In this document: positions 10,201 to 17,709 of the stretch, in pieces
Numbering within the stretch: the stretch's first letter is position 1
Layout of the letters: the number at the start of each line of letters is the position of its first letter
IMG/VR virus record: IMGVR_UViG_3300036760_001535
Span: 1-31,175 of that record
DNA length: 31,175 nt
Reading direction: 5' to 3' (one strand)
From: a virus
Made by a program: the position numbers and the translations under genes
Notes under the pieces: generated by a model
Databases searched by the model: none
What the model saw: the letters and a program-made list of their open reading frames with translations, nothing else
Told to the model about the DNA's origin: nothing

Positions 10201-10397
10201 GCCCCCGCCTGCTTCGCGGCTTGGGCGAGGCGTTGAAGCCGCTGGGTCTGCCGATCGGTCGCGGCGCCCGTGGCGTCCATTGCGGACGCAACGCCGCGAA
10301 ACGCGTCCTGTCCGGACTTGCCGACCTCGTCGAACGCGCGCTTGACGTCCGCCTTGCCCTCGACGCCAAGGCGGATCGAGACCTGGGTGGTGCTCAT
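7287..10397 (-). CDS. Phage tail tape measure protein
   Basis: Sets tail length and is released at DNA injection; 1036 residues. The N-terminus (VSIRLGVEGKADVKRAFDEV) is typical of the TMP_2 family. One hydrophobic segment lies at residues ~233-257. Long stretches rich in Ala, Gln, Lys and Glu (residues ~430-850) are predicted coiled coil. The C-terminal part (GKTDWKSWADAGRAALIDIN then LLNPFKNLLFG) resembles the lambda tape measure C-terminal domain, and the end is a Gly/His-rich region (FHEGGVVGVDGTPSWVPAGV) common in these proteins. Its ATG directly abuts the TGA of the frameshifted chaperone extension. The order chaperone, frameshift extension, tape measure is the canonical siphovirus arrangement. 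Confidence 0.95.
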   Translation of the reverse strand: MSTTQVSIRLGVEGKADVKRAFDEVGKSGQDAFRGVASAMDATGAATDRQTQRLQRLAQAAKQAGAADQAQRSFNTVLGVDTAPKSARDSAAVFEESAKGAEDLAARTAALRAQIDPLGAAQIKMNSALANASTLLTAGAITEVEHTAAVALAKKEYAATAAQLANLGGTAAVGEVRFLALTGATRRLVEAAATGNMSLRSMTMTGGELLRVSAGPGGLMGALRGVGAALGALLTPTVLVIGGLVGIAAAAGYAYYSYIESQKELEVALGGTGRAAGATVGQIERIAERSASAGHVSVAAAREMEAAFLQTGKIAVSNFDGLIKVAKDYAATTGTDVKTATKELAGAFADPIKGADALNEKLNFLDDKTRQYVRTLADHNDRTGAQRVLLDALKGSLINAADATTALGRAWDFVGRMASNAFDAIGRGISRLLDGAPLEEQLKQLQATRERLAALIENPVARQARNFATRQLADVNAEIAKIEAKLDTIQARAKEAKANELSVRAGTVARDLTPGFGELQTLKAREAQLRTALDDSLAKQKVADLKQVETAYDAVTRAILTWLDPAEKARRLDELEIAALAAKTPAQKAAIAEERRRLELAGQAIPVAIAEADVTRASIKARAEATQALIDQSRVLEVNAKATLAVAEAYLKSAAAAQQAEARRKALTEAVQNGVDVEKRSRELLIEQIAEQAAQSAKSVSDTGAEAEAQKRLNNAVAAGRLSTEQAQRQMQVEQALRPLLIAQSLAEGDAKGTLGHIIDALRGAYSRLHGEQARAAALQTIEGQKNQIELLQKQIDLAGQGESQRAIIIAQLQVEQQLRLKGIDLASAEGQAILANAGSIERLNQSLARSQAGMQELQGLTDTTFNHFSTLIAEGKTDWKSWADAGRAALIDINKEILKLALLNPFKNLLFGTSLPTFSSVGGLLGDLFKGLKFHEGGVVGVDGTPSWVPAGVFRNAPRFHDGAFLSPDEVPAILQRGERVLSREEVRRYDGRGAMSQPMINVTIQTPSPSAFQASRTQVAADLARAVRMGMRGM

Positions 10398-10706
10398 TCA
10401 GTCGCTGTCCCGGCGGTAGGCGCGGATGATGATCGGTTCGATTTCGGGGAGGAGATCGACGAGCAGCGGGCTCAATGCGCCCATGGCATCGGCGAGCAGA
10501 AGCACGGCGCCGAAATCGAGCGCATAGACCCCGCCCATGACGGCGCGCACCTGGCCCGCCGCCCGTCGAAACACGCCCCAGGCAACAATGCCTTCAGGCG
10601 TCGTCGGGGCGTGTTCGTGGTAGGGGCACGCTGCGCAGGTCTCGGGGCACGCTGCGCAATAGCCCTCGCCCCCGCCGAAGTGCCATTCGGCAAGAGCGAT
10701 CAGACG
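10398..10706 (-). CDS. Tail assembly chaperone frameshift extension (GT-type)
   Basis: An open frame of 102 codons between the chaperone and the tape measure gene that lacks an ATG near its beginning and is joined to the upstream chaperone by a -1 shift at the slippery heptamer at 10706-10712. After the shift the product reads AEKN, then RLIALAEWHFGGGEGY, and ends in PEIEPIIIRAYRRDSD. It carries two tandem Cys pairs (CAACPETCAACP), encoded by a short direct DNA repeat, that could bind a metal. Its stop codon abuts the tape measure ATG. By analogy with lambda gpG-T, the fusion would load the tape measure protein during tail assembly. Position, uninterrupted frame and slippery site agree; an independent non-ATG start remains possible. 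Confidence 0.85.
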   Translation of the reverse strand, partial: RLIALAEWHFGGGEGYCAACPETCAACPYHEHAPTTPEGIVAWGVFRRAAGQVRAVMGGVYALDFGAVLLLADAMGALSPLLVDLLPEIEPIIIRAYRRDSD

Positions 10707-11053
10707 TTTTTTTCCGCGTCCCGGATCAGAGCGGGCCCGACATAAAGCCGATCAATCGCGTCGAACGTCGGCCAAAGTTCGAGCAGCGCATCGATATTGT
10801 CCACCGTGGGTTCAACGACGTTGCCTTCGGCATCGCCGATCCCTTCCCAGGCGGCAATCCCGGACTGAGCGAGCGAGCGCGTGAAGGCGACGCCGGCTCT
10901 CACCATCGCGTCGTCGCCGCCCGCGCGCAGGACGTCCGCCGCCGCAGTACGCGCGAGGAGGATCGCAGCAACGGTGATCGGGCGAAACTGAATTCGCACA
11001 CCGGCAGACAGATCGAGCCAGAACGGCTCGCGGTCGAAGGCGAGCTTGAGCAT
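10700..11053 (-). CDS. Tail assembly chaperone (gpG-like)
   Basis: Small helical protein (117 residues) between the tail tube and the tape measure gene, the position of lambda gpG. I prefer the ATG at 11053 (MLKLAFDREPFWLDL) because GGAGG lies four bases upstream. An in-frame ATG at 11116 would add 21 Pro/Ala-rich residues but has no clear ribosome site. The frame ends ALIRDAEKNV, and its last codons form the frameshift heptamer, so it should give both a short product and a longer fusion of about 218 residues. Sequence similarity to named families is weak; the assignment rests on context and the frameshift signal. Confidence 0.8.
   Translation of the reverse strand: MLKLAFDREPFWLDLSAGVRIQFRPITVAAILLARTAAADVLRAGGDDAMVRAGVAFTRSLAQSGIAAWEGIGDAEGNVVEPTVDNIDALLELWPTFDAIDRLYVGPALIRDAEKNV
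10706..10712 (-). promoter_or_regulatory. Programmed -1 ribosomal frameshift site (A AAA AAC)
   Basis: Read on the minus strand, the chaperone ends in codons GAA AAA AAC GTC TGA. This contains the classical slippery heptamer A AAA AAC in the correct phase, one codon before the stop. A -1 slip opens the 102-codon frame that runs to the tape measure start. A run of seven A is unusual in this GC-rich region, which supports selection for slippage. Confidence 0.88.
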
Positions 11054-11120
11054 CGGTCCTCCGCTTCGCGGTTGGGGAACTGCGGCTGGTGCCGGTTTGG
11101 AACGAGGCGCTTTCATTGGA

Positions 11121-12062
11121 TCAATATCCCGTCACGTTGTTGATGAGGACAGCCGTGCAGGTCTTCTGCACGGTCGGGTCCTTGGCCGCTTGCCAGGCGA
11201 ACGCAGCCTGGATGCCGCCCGGCCCTTGAATGGGCGTCTTGGCTTTCGGCAGAAAGACGCTGTGAACTGTGAACAGCAGCGAGTTGTCGGCATCGATCTG
11301 CCAGCCGAATGACAATTCGCACGGGTCGCCCGATGTCGCCTGGTCGAGCAGCACCGTGTCGGCGAAGCGCACGTTGATGTTGCCGGACACGGCGACCATG
11401 GCGGGATCGGCATCCTCGATGCGCCCGTCGGGTCGGATCACCTCGACCTTGTCGAGATTGTTCGAGTACATCAGCTCGGCGGACACGATGTGACCGAGCG
11501 CAACGTCATCGCGTTTGATATCGCCCATGAATTGCGAGAAGCGCTCGATCACAGCAGTGGTGGGCGATCCGGCTCCCGACGACCCTGCTTTGGTCTCGCC
11601 CTGCGCGATCAGGCTCATGGTCGCGTTGAGAAGACCCGAGCGTTGCAGCTGGATTTTCATCGAGTTGCCACGCACACCGACGTTCATGCCGTAGCTCGGG
11701 ATTTCCGGCATGCCAATCTCGATCGCCATCGAGGGCAGCGTGAGTGCGCCCGAGACGAAGGTGTGGGTAAAGACGCCTAAATTGTCGACCGAGGTCGGCG
11801 CGCCCAGGAGCAGCTTCAACCAATAGCCGAAGTTGCGAAGGTCCACCGGGACGACGGTGTCTCCCTCGTTGTTGACGACGTCGCGACTGGGCGGCAGCGG
11901 CTCGCGGCCGTAGCCCAGGAGATCGCTTGCGATCAGGTTCTGCTCATCCCCGAGCGCGGATGAAACGAAGGGCAGCTTCTTGAAGCCCGACACAGGTGCC
12001 GTGCCGTAGGTCGTCTCGAATGCCGCAGCCATGACGGCGTTGGCGCCGCGTGCGCGTGCCAT
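11121..12062 (-). CDS. Phage major tail tube protein
   Basis: Predicted subunit of the tail tube, 313 residues. It fits the Phage_tube_2 type seen in siphoviruses of Proteobacteria: an N-terminal FETTYGTAPVSGFKKLPF, a central GDTVVPVDLRNFGYWLKLLLG, and beta-rich sequence with GVRGNSMKIQLQRSGLLNAT. It lies between the tail terminator and the tail chaperone, the usual position. No signal peptide or membrane segment is present. Confidence 0.88.
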   Translation of the reverse strand: MARARGANAVMAAAFETTYGTAPVSGFKKLPFVSSALGDEQNLIASDLLGYGREPLPPSRDVVNNEGDTVVPVDLRNFGYWLKLLLGAPTSVDNLGVFTHTFVSGALTLPSMAIEIGMPEIPSYGMNVGVRGNSMKIQLQRSGLLNATMSLIAQGETKAGSSGAGSPTTAVIERFSQFMGDIKRDDVALGHIVSAELMYSNNLDKVEVIRPDGRIEDADPAMVAVSGNINVRFADTVLLDQATSGDPCELSFGWQIDADNSLLFTVHSVFLPKAKTPIQGPGGIQAAFAWQAAKDPTVQKTCTAVLINNVTGY

Positions 12063-12087
12063 GGAAAATCTCCGATTGTTGCGAAGT

Positions 12088-12522
12088 TCAGTTCAGGGGA
12101 TCGGGCGTGCCGTAGACGGCAACAATTGCGAGGTCGGCCCAGCGCCCGGCGACGGCACCCGCTGTTTCGACGTCCTCGGTCGCGGGCGCTGCGGCTTCCA
12201 CGAAATCGCAGAGGCCACCAAGGGTGCGGTTGCCGGCGACCGCCGTTCCGATCAGGCCGAGGATCACGTCAAGCGCTTGTTCGCGCGGCTGCGTGGTCTG
12301 ATGCACGGCGATCTCGACCGGTATGCGATGCGTATAGATGTAAGTGAGCGGCGACAAAGTGGTTTCGGGTTCTCCGGGATCTCCGTCCCGGATGATGACG
12401 AGACCACCGGCCGGAATGCGCTCGGGTTTTGCAAGGTTGCGCTTTACCTCGGCGTCGGGCAGAGCCGCGTCGATCAATGCCGCCATGGCCTCAAGGACCT
12501 GTTCGCGCCGGCTCGACACCAT
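12088..12522 (-). CDS. Putative tail terminator / minor tail protein
   Basis: Small protein (144 residues from the ATG) between the neck protein and the tail tube, the place of tail terminator proteins (lambda gpU-like). Visible segments are SSRREQVLEAMAALIDAALP and, near the end, RWADLAIVAVYGTPDPLN, with an alpha/beta pattern compatible with this fold. Relatives are sometimes labelled 'acyl-CoA transferase' in databases; nothing in the sequence supports that activity. The start overlaps the upstream stop as TAATG; a GTG one codon later has better spacing from GGAGG and could be the real start. Function is inferred from position. Confidence 0.65.
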   Translation of the reverse strand: MVSSRREQVLEAMAALIDAALPDAEVKRNLAKPERIPAGGLVIIRDGDPGEPETTLSPLTYIYTHRIPVEIAVHQTTQPREQALDVILGLIGTAVAGNRTLGGLCDFVEAAAPATEDVETAGAVAGRWADLAIVAVYGTPDPLN

Positions 12523-13178
12523 TACCTCCAATGACTTGCGATAATACTGCCGACACGGTCACCCCAACGCTGCGCAGCGTTTTCGACATCGAGGCGCTTC
12601 TTGACCGCGACTTGAGGTACGAGGATGAAAATCACGACGGTCGCGCGTCCGGAGAGACGCGTATAGGTATTGCCGGCCCACGTGCGTCCGATGTTCGGTC
12701 GCGCTAGTCCCTTCTTGCTCAAACGGGCATGGTCGGCGACGAGCAACGAAGGCCGGCCGCGCCGGTAGACGAAGCGCAGCCGCATCCCCGTGCGCCGTTC
12801 CCACCCGCCCGGCGTGATCCGCTTCATGCCGCCGGTTGCACTCAATCCCTTCACGCCTGCGGCCGGGGTCGGGATCGCGAGCCAGAAGCCGCGGCTCGAT
12901 CGGATCGTCACGCCGCGGTCGAACGCATCGACGATGTTCGGTGCCTTCGACCACACGAAGGACGCCGCTTCGAGGCTCACTCTGCTCTCGGGATAGGTCT
13001 TGCCCCGCCAGGTATTGGCCAGACGCTGACCGAGACCTGAATCGACGACATCCGCACGCAAATCGCTCTTCAGTCCGTCGGTCACCTCGCGCATGGCGTC
13101 GGTGACAGAGCGGGCGGTCTCCGCCTCGGTCTCGGCTAAGCCCTTGACGAGGTCGTCGGTCTTGAGCGTGAAACGCAT
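12522..13178 (-). CDS. DUF6441-like neck protein
   Basis: A 218-residue protein that I recognise as DUF6441-like, found in the head-tail neck region of alphaproteobacterial phages. The N-terminus (ETARSVTDAMREVTDGLKSDLR) is amphipathic helical and the C-terminal half is basic (VYRRGRPSLLVADHARLSKK). Its place between the head-tail joiner and the tail terminator corresponds to HK97 gp10-like tail-completion proteins, so a neck role is likely. The end overlaps the next gene by the TAATG arrangement. Confidence 0.75.
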   Translation of the reverse strand: MRFTLKTDDLVKGLAETEAETARSVTDAMREVTDGLKSDLRADVVDSGLGQRLANTWRGKTYPESRVSLEAASFVWSKAPNIVDAFDRGVTIRSSRGFWLAIPTPAAGVKGLSATGGMKRITPGGWERRTGMRLRFVYRRGRPSLLVADHARLSKKGLARPNIGRTWAGNTYTRLSGRATVVIFILVPQVAVKKRLDVENAAQRWGDRVGSIIASHWR

Positions 13179-13182
13179 TGAA

Positions 13183-13500
13183 TCAGGACTGCAGAGCGGC
13201 TTCGCAGGTCCAAATCAGGCCAAGATCGTCGCCGATGGGAGTGGCGATGATGTCGTAGATTTCCCCGTCGATCTCGACCGTATCGCCGGACGCCGGATTG
13301 GAGACTTCCGATCGCCGCACATCGATCAGCACGGCCGGCAGGATCGCGCGACTGTCGCCGAAGCCAACGACCTGGTCTGGCTTCTTGGTGATGACGCGCG
13401 CTGCAGTCCCTTCACCCGTACCGCCCGCGCGCCACAGCGCATCGCGCGCGAGGCTTGGATCGGCGAAGAGCGTGTCGATCGCAGCAGCGAACGCCGTCAT
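13183..13500 (-). CDS. Head-tail joining protein
   Basis: A 105-residue protein downstream of the capsid genes. The N-terminal AAIDTLFADPSLARDALWR and the C-terminal GDTVEIDGEIYDIIATPIGDD resemble small head-tail attachment proteins of the gpFII type. It is four bases from the following neck gene. Identification is by pattern and gene order, so the exact ring in the connector is not certain. Confidence 0.75.
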   Translation of the reverse strand: MTAFAAAIDTLFADPSLARDALWRAGGTGEGTAARVITKKPDQVVGFGDSRAILPAVLIDVRRSEVSNPASGDTVEIDGEIYDIIATPIGDDLGLIWTCEAALQS

Positions 13501-13505
13501 CGCGT

Positions 13506-13841
13506 TCAGAAGCTGGCGTTGAGGCGCACGCGACCGACCGTCTCGCCGGCACCGTTGCCGACGGCCTCGGTCGCGACCCCGATCAGCGTGTTGCTCGTTG
13601 CCGTCTTGGTCGCCTGCTTGGCAGTGTTATCCCAGTAGATCTTGTCGCCGGCCGCCCACGCCTGCGAGCCGACCTTGGTCAGGTCGAACACACCGACGAG
13701 CGCGGCTTCGATCGCATCACCGCTCACGGCAGAGCCGGTCGCGACGCCGAAGATGGCGCCTACCAGCAGCCCGTCACCGGACGCAACGTCGTAGGGAGCC
13801 GTTAGGGTGATGGTATTTCCGGGTTGAACGTAGTTCTTCAT
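13506..13841 (-). CDS. DUF2190 capsid decoration protein
   Basis: A 111-residue protein with the DUF2190 pattern: N-terminal MKNYVQPGNTITLTAPYDV, a central VGVFDLTK, then WAAGDKIYWDNTAKQAT and a closing IGVATEAVGNGAGETVGRVRL. This family supplies small beta-barrel decoration (cement) proteins that stabilise the capsid surface. A ribosome-binding AAGGA lies about ten bases before the ATG. A 76-base gap separates it from the capsid gene. Confidence 0.9.
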   Translation of the reverse strand: MKNYVQPGNTITLTAPYDVASGDGLLVGAIFGVATGSAVSGDAIEAALVGVFDLTKVGSQAWAAGDKIYWDNTAKQATKTATSNTLIGVATEAVGNGAGETVGRVRLNASF

Positions 13842-13917
13842 GGGATGAGGTCCTTCTGAAACGACGAAGGGCGGCCGAAGCCACCCGTCTCGTCAATCCG
13901 ATGATCGTTGTTAGGGA

Positions 13918-15969
13918 TTACGCGCCAGCGTTCTTGTAGAGGCCGCGCCAATCGATGGCCTTGGCGCCGAAGTCGAGCCGGCACTTGATCTCGACGCCGT
14001 CGACGTCGAAGCCGTTGCGGGTCTCGACATAGGCGCCCTGCTGACCTTCCAGATACGCGTACTCGATCGTGTCGATCTGGGCTGGATTTGCGGCGAGATA
14101 CCAGGCCGTGGCGCTTGCGGTGTCGAGCCTGGGCTCGGAGATCGGCGTCAAGGTCCGGATCGACTGCGGAACTACGTCGCCGGTCTTCGCAGGCACCAGG
14201 TTCTGCGCGATCAGCTGTTCTGCCGCCAATTCGAGGGCGGCCGGCACAACCAGGAAGGACGGGCGGACGTTGAGTACCGTCTTCTTGTCGAGGCCGGTCT
14301 GCTTCGCCATGGAAGCGCGGCCCTCGCCGACGGTGGTGACGCTCAGGGCTGCGCCCGTTCCGGCGAGGTTCTTGTGGGTCGCATGGAACAGCGCGACACC
14401 GTCGGCCATCGCGGCGTTCGCCGTGACGATGGCCCAGACCACGTCGCTTTCCAGCGTCGCGATTGCTGTCCCGTACATCGCGGGAATCCGGGTGAAGGCA
14501 TCGAGGTCGTCATTGATGAGGACCTGACGCGTGATGCCGACCACGCGCCCGTAGGTCTCGATGCGGTAGCTCTCCTTCGACTCGGCGATCATCCCGCGCT
14601 TGAACTCGCCGCTCTCGTTGACCTTCAAGAGCTGCGGCGCCTCGCCGATCTGGACGCGGTGCATGGCCTTGAAATCGGTCGCGAGCACCTGCCGGCAGAA
14701 GAGCACGAAGGTGCGCGGATAGACGTCGTAGGCCTGACGTAGCGTCTTGTTGGTGACCGCGGACAGCACCTCCGGGAAGTCGGAGGTTGAATGCAATGCT
14801 CGCGTTGCGATCTCGTCGCGCGAGACCCCCCGGACATTGACGCCCGCATTGGTAAGGAACTCACGCGCCAGTTCGAGCAGCGTCATGCCGCGGTACTCGC
14901 GGGCGTGTTCACTCAGCAGAAACAGGGTCGGGCTGTAACGGTGAAGCAGCGCATTCGCGACCGCATCACGACGGCTTACGCGCTCGTCACGTCCGCCGAG
15001 CGGAACCGAAACGTGCGGGAACACGCGCGTGCGGTCGGCAGTCTCGGCAACCTTGTCGAGGATCAGCCGGCGCGCTTCGTCGATGCCGACGTTGCGCTTT
15101 ACCAGATCGTCGGAAAAGGCACGCTCCATCCCGAGCCGGCCGGCGAGATCGTAGATCGTCGAGACCCGCTCGCGCTCGACTTCCTGGGCACGGGCAACAA
15201 GAGCCTCGGCTGTCGGGGCGGGCGGCTCCGGTGCACGGGTCTCGGTCGGCGCCGGAGCAGGCTTGGCCGGACGCGCGTCAGCTTGTGATCGCTTCTCCAC
15301 TCCTTCCTCCTTGTGATCGAGTATCCCTGGCAAAGGGAGTTCGCCGGTTGCGTTCGGTTCGAGCGCAGCCGGCCGTGCTTGCGTGTTTTCCATGATGGTT
15401 CTCCTGGGAGGCATGGCGTCGTCCCGGTCCACGACGCAGGGCATCAAGCGATCAACCGAGCGGAATCCGGCCGCCGGATCGGCCCCGACCGGGACCGCAG
15501 AGATTTCGAAGGGAGTCCAATCGACCGCGCGCCATAGTTCGGGGCCGTTCGCAGGACGTGTGATCTCGTAGCGCTGGACCTGATAGCCGACCGACACCGC
15601 CCGCAGATGGCCGCTGCGGATGTCGCTCCAGATCGGCGCGACGTCCTCGCGCTCGCTGAAACGCACGCGGGCGACACCGCGTCCGTTCTCGATGCGCGCC
15701 GTTCCTGGCACGACCGACCCGATCACGGCTTCGAGCGCGAAGCGATCGTGGACCTTGAGAAGCGGTGCGCCGGCATTGAGTCGTTCGAGATGGACCTGCG
15801 CCGGGTCCATGCTCAGCTCTTCGTCGAAGGGCTCGCCGAACAAGGGCTGGCGACGCACCCGGGCCCCCGCGGACCAAACCACTTCGATCGAGCGATCCTT
15901 CTCGTCGAGGGTCGCGGGCAGCAGGTCCGCTACCCGCATGAGCGCGGGCAGGTCGATCGTGCCGTGCAT
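13918..15969 (-). CDS. Fused prohead protease and major capsid protein
   Basis: A single 683-residue polyprotein in which a scaffold-processing protease precedes the major capsid protein. The protease part (first ~170 residues) shows a candidate catalytic His in LLKVHDRF and a Ser in LRAVSVGYQVQRYE, as in the S78/HK97-like prohead proteases. A Pro/Ala-rich linker follows (KPAPAPTETRAPEPPAPTAE) and then a helical, scaffold-like part. The C-terminal ~340 residues are capsid-like (e.g. VVGITRQVLINDDLDAFTRI, VYPRTFVLFCRQVLATDFKA). I start it at the ATG four bases after the portal stop (MHGTIDLPAL); an in-frame ATG at 16014 would overlap the portal gene. Self-cleavage probably releases the mature capsid subunit, but the site cannot be read from sequence alone. 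Confidence 0.92.
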   Translation of the reverse strand: MHGTIDLPALMRVADLLPATLDEKDRSIEVVWSAGARVRRQPLFGEPFDEELSMDPAQVHLERLNAGAPLLKVHDRFALEAVIGSVVPGTARIENGRGVARVRFSEREDVAPIWSDIRSGHLRAVSVGYQVQRYEITRPANGPELWRAVDWTPFEISAVPVGADPAAGFRSVDRLMPCVVDRDDAMPPRRTIMENTQARPAALEPNATGELPLPGILDHKEEGVEKRSQADARPAKPAPAPTETRAPEPPAPTAEALVARAQEVERERVSTIYDLAGRLGMERAFSDDLVKRNVGIDEARRLILDKVAETADRTRVFPHVSVPLGGRDERVSRRDAVANALLHRYSPTLFLLSEHAREYRGMTLLELAREFLTNAGVNVRGVSRDEIATRALHSTSDFPEVLSAVTNKTLRQAYDVYPRTFVLFCRQVLATDFKAMHRVQIGEAPQLLKVNESGEFKRGMIAESKESYRIETYGRVVGITRQVLINDDLDAFTRIPAMYGTAIATLESDVVWAIVTANAAMADGVALFHATHKNLAGTGAALSVTTVGEGRASMAKQTGLDKKTVLNVRPSFLVVPAALELAAEQLIAQNLVPAKTGDVVPQSIRTLTPISEPRLDTASATAWYLAANPAQIDTIEYAYLEGQQGAYVETRNGFDVDGVEIKCRLDFGAKAIDWRGLYKNAGA

Positions 15970-15973
15970 ATGA

Positions 15974-17491
15974 TTACCCGTTGGATTGAGGGCCGGTGCC
16001 GTCGGCCGCGGCATTGGCGTTCATTGCGTCTTGCAGCACGCCCGTCTTGGTGATCTTGCGCGGGTCGCTGTCGAGCACGAGCCCGAGCGCGTCGAGCTTG
16101 GCGTTCATCGCCGCGATCTCGGCGAGCACCGCGTCCGGGTTATGGCCCTGGCGCGCGATGGCCTGGGCCAGCGTCATGGTCCCGGAGCGCATCGCGAGGA
16201 GATCGGCCATCGCGTCCTTCAGCGGATCGACCGCCTCGAAGCGCGGCGGCGACCATGCGACGGCAATCTTCGCCTGGGGCAGTCGCCCTGCCGCCCAGGC
16301 TTGGGCGGTGAACCAGTCCCACACCGGCTGGCAGAACATCGGAATGAACAGTTGCCACTGGAGGGCGTCGATCATCCGGCGAAACTCAACGAGCCCGGCG
16401 CGGATCGACGAGTAGTTGACCTGACTCAGGTCTCCTGTGAGCAACTCATAGGGTAGCCGGAAGCCGGCAGCGACAATGTGCAGCTGTGCGCGCAGCCATT
16501 CGGAGACCGCCGCGGTCGTCGCAGGCTGGTTGAACTTGATGTCCTTTCCGCCGCGCGCATAGGCAATGAGTCCCGGTTCGAACTGCTCGACACGATTACC
16601 ATCGGCGTCGACGACCGAGGGCGCGATCCCCTGCTCGGCTTCGTCCGCGCCGAGTACGATGGCGACCACGCAAGCCTCGGTCTTCTTGCGAACAAGCTCG
16701 GCTTGGGTCCAATCATCCAGGTCGCGCAGCGCCCGCATGACCGGCGTGCCCCAAGGGACGCCGCGCACTTGAGCGCGCTGCTTCTCGTAGACATGCGCGA
16801 TGTCGGACGCCGGTACCGCTACGCTGTCGATCCGACGACGTAGCGAGATCACGTTGTCGCCCGGATGCTGGGCGGACAGCCAGTAGGCGCGACGGCGCCC
16901 GAGTGGATCGAATTCGATCCCCTGCAAAATGCGTCCGCTGTCGGCAAGATCGCCGTTTCGGCTCGCGTCGAGCAGGTCGCTCTCGATGATCTGCAGCTGC
17001 AGCGGCACCGCCAGGCCGTCACTCGGACGGCGGGGACGGCGACGCAGAAGCACCTCGCCAGCCTCGACCAATTCACGGCAGGCGAGCGTCTGCAAGCCGT
17101 AGTAATCGAGTTGCCCGTCGGCATCGCATTGAGCCGACCAGGATTCCCACAATGCGTCGGCTTGTCGGTCAAGCTTCTCGTCGCCCGAGGCCGCACGCGG
17201 AATGATGCCGGCGCCGACGATGTTGTTGACGAGGACCGAGACGGCCTTGGCCGCGTGTGGGTTGTTGCGCACGAGATCGCGCATGCGGTCGCGCAGCAGC
17301 GCACTCGCGACGGCAATCTCCGCATCCGCAGACGTGTTGGGCGCCCGCCAGCCATCGGTGCGCCGGCCGCGCGCCGCACCGTCATAGCCGCGTGTCAGCG
17401 CATCGAAACTCTGCCGCGCCAGCACGCGACGCACGGCCGCGCGCGGTGCGACCGCGCCGATGGCGCGATCAAGCCAGGTCGCTTCGATCAT
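15974..17491 (-). CDS. Phage portal protein, lambda family
   Basis: Dodecameric portal at the unique capsid vertex, through which DNA is packaged; 505 residues. The lambda-family (PF05136) signature is clear: NNPHAAKAVSVLVNNIVGAG, GLQTLACRELVEAGEVLLRR and GVPWGTPVMRALRDLDDW, followed by SQVNYSSIRAGLVEFRR. The upstream stop and this ATG overlap as TGATG, so I use the ATG at 17491 rather than a TTG one codon earlier. It lies between the gpW-like joiner and the protease-capsid fusion. Confidence 0.95.
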   Translation of the reverse strand: MIEATWLDRAIGAVAPRAAVRRVLARQSFDALTRGYDGAARGRRTDGWRAPNTSADAEIAVASALLRDRMRDLVRNNPHAAKAVSVLVNNIVGAGIIPRAASGDEKLDRQADALWESWSAQCDADGQLDYYGLQTLACRELVEAGEVLLRRRPRRPSDGLAVPLQLQIIESDLLDASRNGDLADSGRILQGIEFDPLGRRRAYWLSAQHPGDNVISLRRRIDSVAVPASDIAHVYEKQRAQVRGVPWGTPVMRALRDLDDWTQAELVRKKTEACVVAIVLGADEAEQGIAPSVVDADGNRVEQFEPGLIAYARGGKDIKFNQPATTAAVSEWLRAQLHIVAAGFRLPYELLTGDLSQVNYSSIRAGLVEFRRMIDALQWQLFIPMFCQPVWDWFTAQAWAAGRLPQAKIAVAWSPPRFEAVDPLKDAMADLLAMRSGTMTLAQAIARQGHNPDAVLAEIAAMNAKLDALGLVLDSDPRKITKTGVLQDAMNANAAADGTGPQSNG

Positions 17492-17709
17492 CAACGGTCG
17501 CCGCGCGAGAACCCAGCAAATCCCGCCACCGGCAGCGAGGCGGTCGACGATGCCGCAATCTCCCGTTCGATGGTGCGGATGCGCTTGAGAAGATCGTCGG
17601 CCGACCCGTACTCGACACTCCGCCCGTCATAGCTAACGCGCAGCGTTCCCGAAGCGTAGGCACGCCGGAGCGCCGCGAGTTCGGTCTCGGTCCAGGTCAC
17701 TTGAGCCAT
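17491..17709 (-). CDS. gpW-like head-tail joining protein
   Basis: A 72-residue protein matching the gpW pattern: WTETELAALRRAYASGTLRV followed by VEYGSADDLLKRIRTIEREI. In lambda, gpW stabilises filled heads and prepares them for tail attachment. The ATG at 17709 overlaps the end of the terminase gene by 13 bases; the frame continues to a TTG at 17730 but the ATG fits the family length. The order terminase, gpW, portal is the lambda arrangement. Confidence 0.9.
   Translation of the reverse strand: MAQVTWTETELAALRRAYASGTLRVSYDGRSVEYGSADDLLKRIRTIEREIAASSTASLPVAGFAGFSRGDR

Noticed and set aside
10472-10693. Alternative minus-frame ORF of 73 codons between chaperone and tape measure
   Set aside because: It is Arg/Pro/Ala-rich and out of phase with the frameshift frame, which has the correct slippery site and an exact junction with the tape measure start.
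12088-12522. Acyl-CoA transferase label for this small gene
   Set aside because: The length and context fit a tail terminator, and no catalytic pattern of acyl-CoA transferases is visible.
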